From Nemania diffusa (Eukaryota > Ascomycota > Sordariomycetes > Xylariales > Xylariaceae), in NCBI GenBank assembly GCA_038501195.1, contig JBBPUQ010000003.1, positions 2,744,501 through 2,808,500 on the forward strand: a stretch of 64,000 nt of DNA, given 5' to 3'. Position 1 is the stretch's first letter. Each line of letters begins with the position of its first letter. A program made the position numbers and the translations under genes. The notes below the pieces were generated by a model. It was not told where the DNA came from. It saw only the letters and a list, made by a program, of their open reading frames with translations, and made no database searches. Positions 36,432 to 48,900 of this stretch are shown piece after piece.

Positions 36432-37638
36432 TTAACGCCTAGTACCATTCACACCTTCTAGACCCTGGCCTAGCTGACTTGCGACACAGGCAGCCTCCCG
36501 CACGGCTCGGGATACAGCTCCTCGAACTCCCGCCTCCTCGAGCACTAGAAGACCACCTATAGAACAGCCGCCAGGGGTACAGACCTTATCACGGACCAGC
36601 GCAGGATGCTCACCGCTAAGAACCAAGCCCGCAGTGCCTCTCACTAGAACATACAAGATTAGTCAATTGTCATCTTGAACAAAATATATATATAAGTGTT
36701 TTCAGTGAGGTTTACATAAGAGCCTCTTTCCAGTTTGCACAGAAGTTTTGCTTAACTCTTACATGGGGCATAAATAAGGAGCAAAGGGTTCAAGAACAAT
36801 TACTTACTGGTCTGTGCAGCCATTCTCTGCGCCTCCGCTCTCGGCAGACCCATCGCTACAGCTCCATCAATAGCAGCCTCTAGCACCAGAGCAAAGAAAG
36901 CCGGGCCCGATGCACAGAGAGCCGTCGATGCATTCATCTTAGCCGCAGGTAGGTATACAACATCGCCGATGCGCTTGAAGATCCAGGTGACGAGGCTCAA
37001 GGTCTGGGGTGGTAGCGAGGGCTCGCTATTTGCGATGACCGTCATGCTCTCGCGTACAATGCTGGTGGTGTTGGGGCAAGCACGCACGATGCGGCAGCGG
37101 CCGTCAACTTCGGGATCCTTCACCGGGACGGCACCATGCAGTATTATTTCGAGTTGTTGCACCGTGACGCCAGCACAGATACTGATGAGGAGCTTGCCGT
37201 GCAGGGCCTTACCGATACCAGGCTCATTGAGTAGCTCCTCGACTGCATTGGGCTTGCAGGCCAGTAGTATGACCTCTGCCTTCATTACAGCAGCGACATT
37301 GTCCTTCTGCACGACCTTTAAGCTGGCACTGTGGGCCCAAAGGGCTTGCTTCACGCGCTTTGCGGACTCGGGGCAGCGCACGCAGGCAATGAATCGAGAG
37401 GGTAGGCGAGAGGGTATCTCATCTCGCGGCGTCGAGCTTCCGGATGACTGTAGTGGTCGCGGGCCGCTCATCTCCTGTAGTGACGTGAGGATACCTGAGA
37501 GAATGGCAACACCCATGGTGCCTGACAAGTCAGTTAAGCGTCGACCCGATTTGTGACTATGAATTGTCACTTACCACAGCCGAGGACGGCCATCGTGAGA
37601 TCTGGCGCCTCGTGCGCATGTTGCGTAATGGCTAACAT
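36432..37638 (-). CDS. PRO3: Pyrroline-5-carboxylate reductase
   Basis: Last step of proline biosynthesis, reducing 1-pyrroline-5-carboxylate with NAD(P)H. Three exons: 37638-37575, 37521-36808 and 36643-36432; 329 aa. The cofactor motif AVLGCGTMGVAILSG is split by the first intron (37522-37574) and restored on splicing. LLACKPNAVEELL and RACPNTTSIVRESMTVIA match the family's substrate and cofactor loops. The C-terminal dimer domain has CASGPAFFALVLEAAIDGAV, AEAQRMAAQTMRGTAGLVL and the signature DKVCTPGGCSIGGL. Compared with the usual length (about 270-320) it is complete, with a slightly extended Pro/Ser-rich segment near residues 38-58. Divergent from CTK3. Confidence 0.94.
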
Positions 37639-38591
37639 GTTGGGTGGATTTGCGTGAAGTGTGTATAAATGTGGTTTATTCTCTATGTCGAGGCTTGAGC
37701 AAATGGCCTGAAGATGTGGAGAAAATGCAAGCAGAAGTGAAAAGCAGACAGGCTAGACAGATACCTATCTATACCTGTAGTCTAGAGTCGGGAGGTATCG
37801 GACGTGACTCGTCACACCACTGGACGAGAAAGCAATATTGGAATAGGAAGCTCTTTAGACCGATTAGGCGGCGAGCGCAGCCATCGCCATTTTATATGTT
37901 GGAGAAAACATGACACAGCCCGGACTAGCTCGGATGGAACGAGCCAATCCATTTTTCTTGTTTCGTAAACACGATCCGCGAGGCAGGCATTCTTTTCCGG
38001 TCTTATTTCCTCCGATAATGATAGTCTCGTACAAACGCGTGCTCCGACCATGAGCTTCTACTTTCCGTTAGGGAACGTTAGGACCGAGATCGCACCGACA
38101 CCTCGAAATATTCTTGTGGGGCTTCCCTTTTGGCTAAAACGGCGCCAAAACAGGGCAGCCAGCTTCGATGCTGCTAGCTGGATTGCGCCTAGTTCCTCAT
38201 GTTGGTGCCCAAGTGTGGGCAGACCCTGCATACAGTATTCTACTAGGTATGTGTATGTATGTATGTATAACTGGCATACAGAATACCCTGCCTCTGCCTG
38301 CCTACAGTCCTAGCAATGAATGCTAAATTTTTCTGGAACCTTTGGCTTGCCTGACCCACCCGGAAGCTGCCTCCCCTACTGTTACACAGCTCCACTATCA
38401 GGTACTTTAGACTAGTTTGTGTACGTCGGGAGAGCTCCCCCGCGCTGAGACAATTGGCCTCTTGCTCCAATTTACTTTATTCGATAGGCAAACCGCATAT
38501 GGTGATACCTACCTAGCGAAAGCTAACCACCGCAACCTCTTAGACAAGGCTACAGACTATCAAACAGACCAACCTCCATGTCCACAACACC
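37639..38591. other. Divergent intergenic region, P5C reductase / CTK3
   Basis: About 950 bp with no supported gene. It contains a short (GTAT)n microsatellite at about 38250-38268 and a TACCTACCTAG motif at about 38506-38516 just upstream of CTK3. Confidence 0.45.
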
Positions 38592-39607
38592 ATGGCCGAT
38601 CCTTTCGAAGTACGCATGCGTTTCAGTTCGCAGCTTGAGCACCTGAATGCTAGCACCAATCAAGCGCAAAAGGCTGCTCAGTATGCACTCAAATACAAGG
38701 ATATGGACGAGGACCTGCATTCGTGCATATTAGAACAGCTCGAGAAGGTCAGCCTCGCACCAGCCTCTATTCTACTTCAATATGCGCCCGATCCTATCCA
38801 CCCTCGAGATCAGATTGCGGAAGCGAGCTGTACGAAATAGTCAATCACTAACCTGGTCTCTTTGCCGAGCAGACCAACATGAATACCCGAGCAAACATTA
38901 TGTACTTCATCGAGCACCTGTTAGAGATGGCCTCTAAAGAGAGACACAACGACTACGTGCGCATGATGCAGCGCGACATAATTAGAGTCGTGGATGCCGT
39001 GTGTCCGGAAAATGGCTCTGGCGCAGCAAATGTGAAGGTGGTCCGCAAGGTACAGCTTACGTTTTCGACAGCGAACACGTTAGACGACAAATTGACATTT
39101 CCCCTTTCTGTCTAGGTTCTCCAGGGCCTCCAGACCAAGCTTATCCTCCTCGAACAAACTGTGATAGAGATCGAGGGTTGTCTCAAAGAACGCGACACCT
39201 CCGCCAACGACTTCAGCCTCTCCTCCCCCGTAGACGGCAACGAGCAGACCGGGGCCCCCGCCTCCGCCACAGACCCGGACGTCAGTGGCCCCCAACCCAC
39301 ACAGCGCAACGGTGCCAGTATCAAGCCAACCAGACGGCAAATAGAACAGCGCATCGAAGAGGACCGCGAGCGACACAAGCGCATGCGTGAGAGCATGTGG
39401 GTCGTACCCTCGAACCCGATAGAGCAAGCACGCAAATTCTTCGCTGAGACCAGCGACCTCGGCGAAGACGACCGCGTACTCGGCAAGGAGGAGATCACCG
39501 GGTTCCGCATCCGGGTGCAGGACGCGGCGTGTGGACACAAGAGCAGAGGCATGCGAGAGGAACGGCCAAAACCCAGGACGACAAACGGTGTGGCTAGGCA
39601 CATTTAG
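38592..39607 (+). CDS. CTK3: CTD kinase subunit gamma (Ctk3)
   Basis: Regulatory subunit of the CTDK-I kinase complex, which phosphorylates Ser2 of the RNA polymerase II C-terminal repeats. Three exons: 38592-38747, 38873-39049 and 39116-39607; 274 aa. The start MADPFEVRMRFSSQLEHLNA and the segments AAQYALKYKDMDEDLHSCIL and TRANIMYFIEHLLEMA form the CID-like N-terminal domain characteristic of fungal Ctk3. A Ser/Thr/Pro-rich linker (about 135-180) leads to a charged C-terminal helix region (RRQIEQRIEEDRERHKRMRE ... NPIEQARKFFAETSDLGEDD). Introns have normal GT-AG signals (CACTAAC branch in the first). Confidence 0.88.
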
Positions 39608-42600
39608 GAAATTTTCCAGCAGCTACCGCTAGAGTATGAGGGTATTCCATGGGTTAAAACCCTAGGCAGATAGTAGCATGCCTCTCGCATTAGGAGGCAT
39701 TGAGCATCGCAAGGCGTTATGGCGGTGACCAAGCCACATATTAGTCTATATTTTTCGAGGTTCCTCCGGCGTTCGGCTTGGGAGAGGAAAAAAGCATGGT
39801 TTGGAAGGATGATACGGCATATAGGGTTGCATTCCTACTTTCACTACAGAGCGGGACCAGTTCGTCCTGGTGAGTTTGCGAATTCTATGATACCACATGA
39901 GTTGTTCTTATGATTAATATATATTTATTGTATTTATTCCCAAATGTACTGGTTGTACCCTTAACGTTTCTCTTTTTTGACCTATAGTTCTTCTACATAG
40001 GTTCGGTCGTACGAGATGCTTGACAACATAGCTGCGTACGTACAGGCACAGTTATATGTATATATATCTACTGTCTTCTACTAAAACCTGGCAAGTTTAT
40101 GCATATTAACCTCTTTCATTTCATTTGCAATCGCTGTAATCGCTCACTACCGTAGCCATATAGGCGAGGATTATGTATTTCTTAAGTATGCCTCTAAGTA
40201 TGAGAATCTAGTTCCAGCCCCCTATCATCTAAGCTCCTTTAATAGAATCTCTCGAAGAAATTGCGTTGCACTCTAAGTGGTACGCTGTATACTCTGCCAA
40301 TCCAATGATGAAAGAACTTGACGACAATAAAGGTCCAGTTAAGCTTACTAAGTCTCTCTGATCCCCCACGTCTCTGTCCAGAAACGGACGCCCGGGGAGT
40401 AGCGGGATTTAGGCAGGTAGGCTTAGATCCCAATACTGAGAGGTTTTCAATCACATAAAGTAGAAATTTATCTAGGATCGGAAAGGTCGCGACATAAACT
40501 TTGACAAAATATCTTTAGGGGTAAATCAGGTAAATCAGTGCCTAGGTGCAGAAAGGGAGACAACAGAGGCAAAACCTACGTAAAGAGGAGAAAAAGTAAC
40601 CTTTTGGTATACCATTAATATCGGTGCCAATATTCGCGACGGAACCCTCCACTCTTAGAGAAATCATCTACCATGAAACATCACGCCGAATCTACATCCA
40701 CTCTCATTCGCAATAGACGCTCTATATGAAGTAACCGACAGGATCCTGCAGTATAAGGGCTCCCCAACTACGTCGGCGAATAGAATAGAGATGTATTTAG
40801 GGCCCCTGGACCCAGCTAGTAAAGGCGACTTGTACCTTGGAATTCAGCATAAGCCATTTCGACACTTTTATTGAACCTCATTCTATCTGTCTAGCTGTTA
40901 ATAGGTGTGAAGTATGCTGATCCACGAGCGGTCGTGGCGAGTGTTTATAATAGGTTAGGCAACAACGATGAAAGCTAGAGGCTGCTTTGAGGATGCAAAG
41001 GACACAATGCTTCATTTAGCTAAGTGAGAACTGCGCAGAAACTAGGATCTGAGTAATCAAAGAGATCAAAAATAGGACTTCTAATTAAACCATACCTTAT
41101 TATTTGCGATATCTTAAACCCCTAGGGAAAACGTCCGTTTTTATAAGTGCGCGAGTTGTGGCGAACTCCTACAAGCAACACAAGTTATGAGACTCCGAGG
41201 CGGATAAGGAAATCAGGCTCCTTAACGCAGCTTTAAATCAGGGAGCCATAGATATGGTAGATATCTCGAGAAGAATAGTACAGGGTTCAAACAGGTGATA
41301 TTCCGTCTCAACTTTATGTAAGATGCATCCTTCTCGTGCGCTTCTTCTCAGCCGATATCCCGTTTAGCTATCTACATGTCTGCGCACTTAGCAGATTCCT
41401 TGAACCACCTTACAATTCTACTCATCTAGAATCCACGGCTTTCTGCTTCTGTTAAGTAGTATGGAATTTCGACCCGTTCAAGAATTGTGATTTATGGACA
41501 CATTAGAGGTACGCCCAATTCTCTGTCGCTGGTTTCTGTCAGATGATCAAGTGACCAGACCCTATAGGGCGGTTATATCTATGATTTGGCTATATATATA
41601 AGACCTCTGGTCCCCTGCATGGACTTAGAGGGTCAAGAACTAATGAATATTTCTATTGAGCCCCTATACCACACGCTTCTTCCTAGCTGCTACGGGTCTT
41701 TTATTCACTCTGTGACCTAATCCTCTGACAAGTTCAGAAGGCGAGCATAAGCTCCAAATACGCAATAGGTATCGTATAATTACAGTTTATTGCAAGATTC
41801 TAAGAATAAGTAGTTACATTTAAATTCCTAAATAATATAGCCCCTAGAGAGATAATCGTGTCTTTCACTACGTGTCCCCGAGGTTTTTGGCTGTAAAGGG
41901 AGACGAGCGCAATGTCAATAACTAGATTTTCGGATGTTACCCTCTCCCTTGGAGTTATGTCAAAGAACATGAAATGGGGGGAGACGCAAGGAAGTGAAGG
42001 TTACAAGGCGGGTAGGATTAGCAGATATATAGGATATCAACTTCCCAGTCCTAAGCCATAGTGAGGCTGACTTAATTGAAGTTCTCTCCAGAATCTAACT
42101 AGGCTCACTAAGTAGAAGGTCAATAGGCCCGAGATACTTAGTGTGACCGTCTAAACTAAATTTTTAAGTGGGATATTTCAGCATATATTACAAGATGTTC
42201 CTAGGAGTGTTAATTCACAATGTCATGGCGTTATTGTTCTCTCGCATATCGCCTTGGTGTTGGTAAGACCTTGACTAGCGGGAGAACAACTGAGGCTACT
42301 GCGAGATTACTTATTATATCAGCCTATATGTTGCTATCATAGGTGAATCCGATCTGAAAACTATTAGATGATAATGTCAGGCTTATGGCATCCTTATGTT
42401 ATTCTACACCTAAATTTCCAACGAGTTAGTGACATGTGACTAGTTTCAGGAGCTCTCGTGAATGCACGTGGGTGGCGTTTTAAGGGGTTAGGATGGCATT
42501 TCTATCTAGCTTGAAGCTGACTTGAATACAATGCTAAAAGGGGAATTGTTGGTGTTGTGATATTTTGACATCAATCCGACAGAGTAGGTTAGCTGCAGAA

Positions 42601-42640
42601 ATGTAATGGAATAGGCAAATCATTATCATTCGATTAAACA
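39608..42640. other. Gene-poor 3-kb region
   Basis: No coding frame with family features is seen on either strand; the frames at 39719-39913 and 40239-40454 have no recognisable content. Composition is intermediate (not as AT-rich as the island that follows). The region might contain decayed sequence, untranslated RNA or regulatory DNA, but nothing can be supported from sequence alone. Confidence 0.45.
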
Positions 42641-42742
42641 GTCTTCGTGGCTCAGTTGGCTAGAGCGTTGGTCTCATATTCGTATGATTCAGTCTTAGAC
42701 TGGGCTATCCAAAGGTCGTGAGTTCGAGCCTCACCGAGGACA
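42641..42742 (+). tRNA. tRNA-Met (CAU), elongator, with intron
   Basis: Cloverleaf folds fully. The acceptor strands GTCTTCG and CGAGGAC pair with one T-G wobble, and the discriminator base is A42742. The D stem is GCTC/GAGC, and the T arm is GTGAG TTCGAGC CTCAC. The anticodon stem TTGGT/TCCAA has a T-T mismatch next to the loop, also seen in other elongator tRNA-Met. The loop reads CTCATA with anticodon CAT, then a 28-nt intron (42679-42706) at the standard position after base 37. Internal A box (TGGCTCAGTTGG) and B box (GAGTTCGAGCC) are present, and a T6 terminator follows at 42747-42752. Confidence 0.95.
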
Positions 42743-43429
42743 TATATTTTTTGCTGGACTCACAACTGTTCAGGTATGTCTTCTTATGCGATAGGTACGT
42801 GATTACCTAGGTAAGAGGTTAAACCCACCTAATTTGCCCTCCCTACTTGGTATGGGGGATACTTACGCAGTAGGTAGGTAGTTCATTACCCACTGCTATC
42901 CACCACAAAGCTTGCTTTGCATGGCTTATTTAGTTTGGATTTAGTTTACATGTCAGAGACAAGAGCCTGCCAACGAATGACGTGTTAATGCGCATGTGGA
43001 CAATTTATATGCATTTCTCTAAACTGAAAAGGCGAAGTAGTAGCATATTTACCTAAATCATTCTGAAAACATGAGTTCTACTTTAGGTACTACCAAACGT
43101 CTCTCAGGGGTTGCTAATTCTTCAATTACCTACCAACTTGAGAAAGGCCGGAAGCAATTAAAACTGTTTCATCTGAACATGCCAGCTGCGAGGAAAGATG
43201 ATGTTACTCTGTCTCCTATCGGCATCTCCGACTTTGAGAGTCCTTAGGCCACTTAGGTACGTTACGTGTAGGATATGCTGTAGGTATGCTGTAATATGTC
43301 AGTAATAGGCTGTTGAATTGGCGTTAAGCTGGTGTTGATGCAGCGGTGCGCATACAAGCATGAGAGCATGATAAGCGCCAACATACGCTATAGAGGTACA
43401 GGGGGGTCCGGGAATAAAAATACTCTGTA
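42743..43429. other. Spacer between tRNA-Met and transposon island
   Basis: Non-coding. It contains GATTACCTAGGTAAG (about 42800-42814) and GTAGGTAGGTAG (about 42870-42882). The final two bases before the inverted repeat are TA (43428-43429), a candidate target-site duplication. Confidence 0.5.
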
Positions 43430-43470
43430 CAGAAGTTGGGGTCGAATTCAAGGGTAACGCCAAGGAAACA
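43430..43470 (+). repeat. Left terminal inverted repeat
   Basis: About 41 bp matching the reverse complement of 52188-52228, differing by two transitions. Weaker similarity continues inward to about 43516. The repeat starts directly after TA. Confidence 0.7.
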
Positions 43471-44560
43471 GCTACAGTGTGTGTAATCATTAGTTACGCC
43501 CAACCCTTGTACAGTTCCTGCTCTTTGCCCCACTTAAATTTGGTATAAATATAAGCAATTAACAAATTTTTAAAAGTAATCAGTTATACAAGCGTTTTTT
43601 TAGAATTTTTAAATTATTTCAATTATATAAACTTGATTAAAGCTTTTAATATAGCTAATTTTAAACAAACTGTGTTTTTTTTTGTTGTTTTTTTAAAATA
43701 ATAATATAAAAATAAATTAATTGTAAAAATATAATTTAAAAAGCTAAATTATTTTTATATTTTATTAATTTTTTTAAAATAATTTATTATTAAATTTATA
43801 TAAAAAATTACTTTTAAATTATTTTTAGTTAATTTATTTTTATTAAATAAACTATTTAATTAATTTAATTATTTTTTTTTTTGTTGTTTTATTATTTTTA
43901 TTTTTTTTTATTTTTTTAATTAATTAATTTATATTTAATTTATTAATAATATTTAACTTTTTAAAAACATATATTTAATAATTAAACTATTAATTTTTAT
44001 TAATTTAATTTAATTATAGTTTTTATATTTGATTTTTTTAATAAATATATAATTTTATTAATAATATTAAAAATATTAATAAAAATTTATTTTGTTTTAT
44101 TAATTATTGCATTAATTGTAGCAATTAAAAAAGCTTTAATTATATTTTTTTTTTAAATTATTTATATATATTTATTTTATATATGTTTTTATTAATTAAT
44201 AAAAATATTTTTAAATATTTTTAATTTTATTTTAAATAGTTAATTGTTTATTTTAAATAAAATTTATATTTTTTAAATATTTTTAAAAAACTAAATATTT
44301 TTTTATTTTAATAAAAACTTTTTAACTTTTATATTTATAAGTTTTAAATTAAATTATATTATATATAAAAAATAAATTAAATTAAAGTTTTATTAAAAAA
44401 TTTATTTAAAACTATTTAAATATAACAAAAAAATTAAAATAATAATTATATAAAAAAAAAGCATTAATAAAAAATTTAATTTAAATATTAATAAATTATT
44501 ATTAATATAAATTAAAAAAACAATTTATTACAATTTATTATAATTAACTAATTTTTTTAA

Positions 44561-44628
44561 AGCTTTTTTAAAGTTTAAGCTTTTTTAAAATTTAAACTTT
44601 TTTAAAGTTTAAGTTTTTTTAAAACTTA
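44561..44628. repeat. 17-bp tandem repeat, four units
   Basis: Four units related to AGCTTTTTTAAAGTTTA follow head to tail, with a few A/G and C/T differences, inside the AT-rich island. They may be a remnant of subterminal repeats of the mutated element or a slippage product. Confidence 0.6.
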
Positions 44629-45617
44629 GTTTTTTTTAAAAAAAGCTTTTAAAAAAGCTTTAATATTAACTATTTTAAACTGTTTTTTTTTTAAATTTTA
44701 ATTTTTAAAAACTTTTATATATTATATAAACTTTTTATAGTTTTTTTATAACTAATTTATAGTTTTTTTAATTTATTAAACTTTTAATTAATTATTTAAT
44801 TTTTTAGTTTTATAAAAATTAAAAAACTAAGTGTTTTTTTTATAGTTGTTTTTTTTATATAAATAAATTATTTATTATATATATTTTTTAATTTTTTTAA
44901 TATTTTTTTTATAAGCTTTTTAAAAAAAATTTTGCTATTTTTTTTTTTAAACTATAGTTATTTTTTTTTTATTTTTAATTTTATTAATATTTTTAATTAA
45001 AACTTTTATTTAAAACTATAAGTTTTTAATAATAAAAAAATCAAAAAAATTAAAAAATTATATAAAGTTTTAAAACTTTGTTTTTTTTTAAATCTTTTTA
45101 TATTATAATAACATATATAATAAAATGTTATTTTTTTAAGTAATAAAATGTTGTTTTAAATATTTTATTTATAATTTTTATATATAAAATATAAAAAGTA
45201 GTTTTAAAACTTTTTTATAATATTTTATTTAATTAATATTTTTAGTTTTGTTTTTTTATATTTAAATATTTGTTTTATTGTTAAATTTTTATTTAGTTTT
45301 TTTATTGCTTTTGTTGCAATTTATATCGAGTTTTTTAAAGCTATATTTAAACTTTTAAGTAGTTTTAGCAGCAAATTTAATAGCAGTATTATATTTATTT
45401 ATTAAAGCTTTATAATACTTTTAAAAAGTTATAATTTATATAAACTAAATATATAAAAGTTTTGTTTTATATTAATATATATAGCTTTAAAATATATAAT
45501 TTATAAAGTTTTTTTATTGTTTTTTAATAATTGTAAAATAAAAAGCTTTATAAGTTTTTTTTCAAACTTTTTAATATTTTTATTATTATTAAAAGTATAT
45601 AAAAGTTTTATTATTTC

Positions 45618-45925
45618 TGTTAGTAGAACTTTTTGTATATATATATACAAAAAAATTCGGAGTAATCCGTAAGGTTTGAAGTCTGTTTCTAAGTTCTAAA
45701 GTTCTATATTAATTTATATATATATTTTACAAAAAAAAATACAACCAGAAAGGTTGTATACAAGTTATTTATATGTATGTATATGTAGGACCTGTAGGTT
45801 TTGTAGATTTTAGTAAATCTTTGTATTTTTTATTTATTTGGTTATTTAATAAAAGTTCTGGTTTAAGTCCTGGTTGTATGTACTTAGTGTGTATATATAA
45901 GTCCTGTTAAATTATTGGTTTAATA
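45618..45925. repeat. Left LTR (308 bp)
   Basis: Shares most positions with 51193-51500. It includes TTCGGAGTAATCCG and the longest non-AT-rich stretch of the island. It is preceded by ATTTC. Confidence 0.9.
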
Positions 45926-48900
45926 CTAGAGATTTTTTTTTTTGTGCAGTAATTTCAGTTTTAATGTTAACTAATTTTTTGTTATTGCTATTTAATTGAT
46001 TTATATATGCTTCTATTTATATAACTAGCTTATTTGTATTAACTAGTTTTTTTAGTGCTTAATTAAGTGCTTTTTTTGTACAAGCGTTTGTTAAGTTGTT
46101 TTTACTATTGATTTAATATATTTTTGTAATTTTGCAATTTTTATACGTTTTTTAAAATAATATAATATTAATTATAAATTGCTTTTTTTATGTAGTTTTT
46201 AGTTTAACTAAACATTTATATAAAGATTTAAAATTAATATATATAACTAATAATATAGTTAGTAATTTTATTATATAAATGATTTTTTAAAAAGTTATAT
46301 TAAATATAATAGTATAATTAAATTTATTGATTATATTATATAGTTTATTTACTAATACGCTATATATAATTTATTTATATTTGATTAAATTTTAATAAAC
46401 AATATTATTTTTAATTATAAAGATGTTTTTTGTACAGCTTTTATTAATTAATATAATTATAAATCTGATTTAAAAACTTAAATTTTTATTGTTTGCAAAT
46501 GTTTTATTAATAAAAATAAAAATTTTTGTATAACTAAAATTTAAAAATATATAACATAGTTTTTGCTATATATTATTAATTTGTTATTATATTTATATAT
46601 TTAATGCTTTAATGTTGTTTTTTAATAACTTTTAAACTTATATAGCAATTAATAAATTATATAATATTTTTAGTTAATATATTAATGCAATATATACTTT
46701 TTAAACTTTTTAAATAATATATTGCTAAAAATAATCTTTTATATAAAAATTAATAATATATAATTGTTTAGTTTATTTTTATTAAATAAAAAAAAAATTT
46801 TGTTTATTTATTTAAATTTTACTTTTGTTAAATTTAACAAAATATTTAAACATTAATTTTACTTTTAATTTTATATAAAATAATAGCTTAGTTTTTTTTT
46901 TATACAAAAACTTTTTAAATATAACATTGAAAATATTATTTATTTAAAGTTTTATAATTGTAAATTTATCAAGTTGTTTTTTAATATATAACAAATATAA
47001 ATTATATATAAACATTTTTATATTTAATTTTTAGCAGTAATATTTATAATAAATCTTATACTAATATAATTTTAATTTAATTAATTTATATAATAGTTAT
47101 ATAATTTAAAATATAGTATTTATTAAATATTTATTTTTTAGTTTTTTTAACAAATAAATATATATTTTTTAGTTTAATTTGTTATATAACTATATATATA
47201 TTTAAAAAATATTTTATAGTTTTATATATATATTATAGTTTTAAATTAATAATAGTTTTAAAGCTATAATAAACTATTAACTTATATATTAAATTGTTAA
47301 TATTTATATAAAAATTTAAATTTTATTATTGTTTTTATAATTTTATATAATCAATTTAAATTTTTTATATAGCTTAATTGTTTTATTTTTAACTTTTTAT
47401 ATAAACTTAGTTTAAAAAATTCTTATTTAATTATATTAGTTTAAATTATATTATATAAATTAAAATATATTTTAAGTTGTTAATATATTTATTTTAGTTA
47501 TATTTAATTGTTTAAAAAATATACTAAATATAATAATTATACTGTTTTATTTTAATTATATAACTAAAATATAATTATTAACTTTTTTTAATATAAAATA
47601 CTAGTTACTAATAAATATAAATAACTTTTTTAGTTTGTTTTTATATTAAAGTTGCAGCTGTTTAACAGTTTAAAAAAAATTATACAAAAAGTTATTTTTT
47701 TTATATAATAAATTAAATATAGCTTTTTGTTAATAATATAGCTTAACTTATATATAATAAAACTTAGCTAGTTTATTTATTATATCAACTATAATGTTAT
47801 AATTTTTAATTGCAGAAATTTTATATAATTTTATTTAACTTTTTTGTTTTTTTTATATTATAACTTCATTTTAAAAAAATAAAAAAAATACTTTGTATAA
47901 TAATGCTAGTTTATTTTTAGTTTATATAGCTTAGTTAATATTAACTTTTATATAAATATTTTTTAATATTTTTATAGCTTTTTATATAGTTTTTATTTTT
48001 TAAGTAATTTTTAATAAAAAAAATAAATTGCTATTAATTTTAAAATAAGCTTTAAAAACTAATAAAATAAATATAAAACTGTTTAATTTAGTTATATTAT
48101 TTAAAACTTTTATAACTATTTATAATATTGTTTTTTTATTTATATAATAACTAATTTTTTTATATAAAATATCAAACATATAACAAAATAATATATATAT
48201 TTGTTTAATTTTTTTAACAGTTTAATATATTTTAATAAGTATTTTTTTATATGAAGTTTTAACTAGTTATATATTATTGCAAAATTTTTTAAACAAAAAA
48301 TTTATACTAAAATTATATACAATATAATCAAACAATTTTTAATATATTAAAATTTAACATTAATATAATATATTTTAAATATTATATATATTTAAAAACT
48401 TTAAAAATTTAACTATTTAAAACGAAATATTTATATCAATTATATATAAAATTAATTATTTATTAATTTATATAATATTAATAACAATTTTATAATTAAA
48501 ATTATATTTGTTTTTTAGCAAAAACTTAAATTTTTTTAAAGTTTAGTTATATAATTAACAATAATAACAAAACTTTTTAATTTTTTAAAATACTAAAATA
48601 TTAATGTTATTATATTTAGCTTTTTATAATAACTTTATAAATCTTTTTATATAAAAATATTTAAATTAATAATATAACTTTTAAAGTTTTTGTTTTATAA
48701 AATAACTTATAGTTTTTAATTAGCTAATATTAAAAAACAAGTATTTTTATTTATATATAATTAATACTGTTATATTATTTTATTATATAATTATATTTTA
48801 TATATTGTTAAAATAAATATATAGTTAGTTTATATTTTATAACAATAATAAAAATAAAGTTAATATATTTAAAATATAAAATTTAATCGATTTAATCAAC

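Noticed and set aside
43299..43533. Short frames at the left inverted repeat that resemble those at 52162-52443
   Set aside because: The shared peptide (LNSTPTSV) is explained by the DNA inverted repeat, not by a gene.
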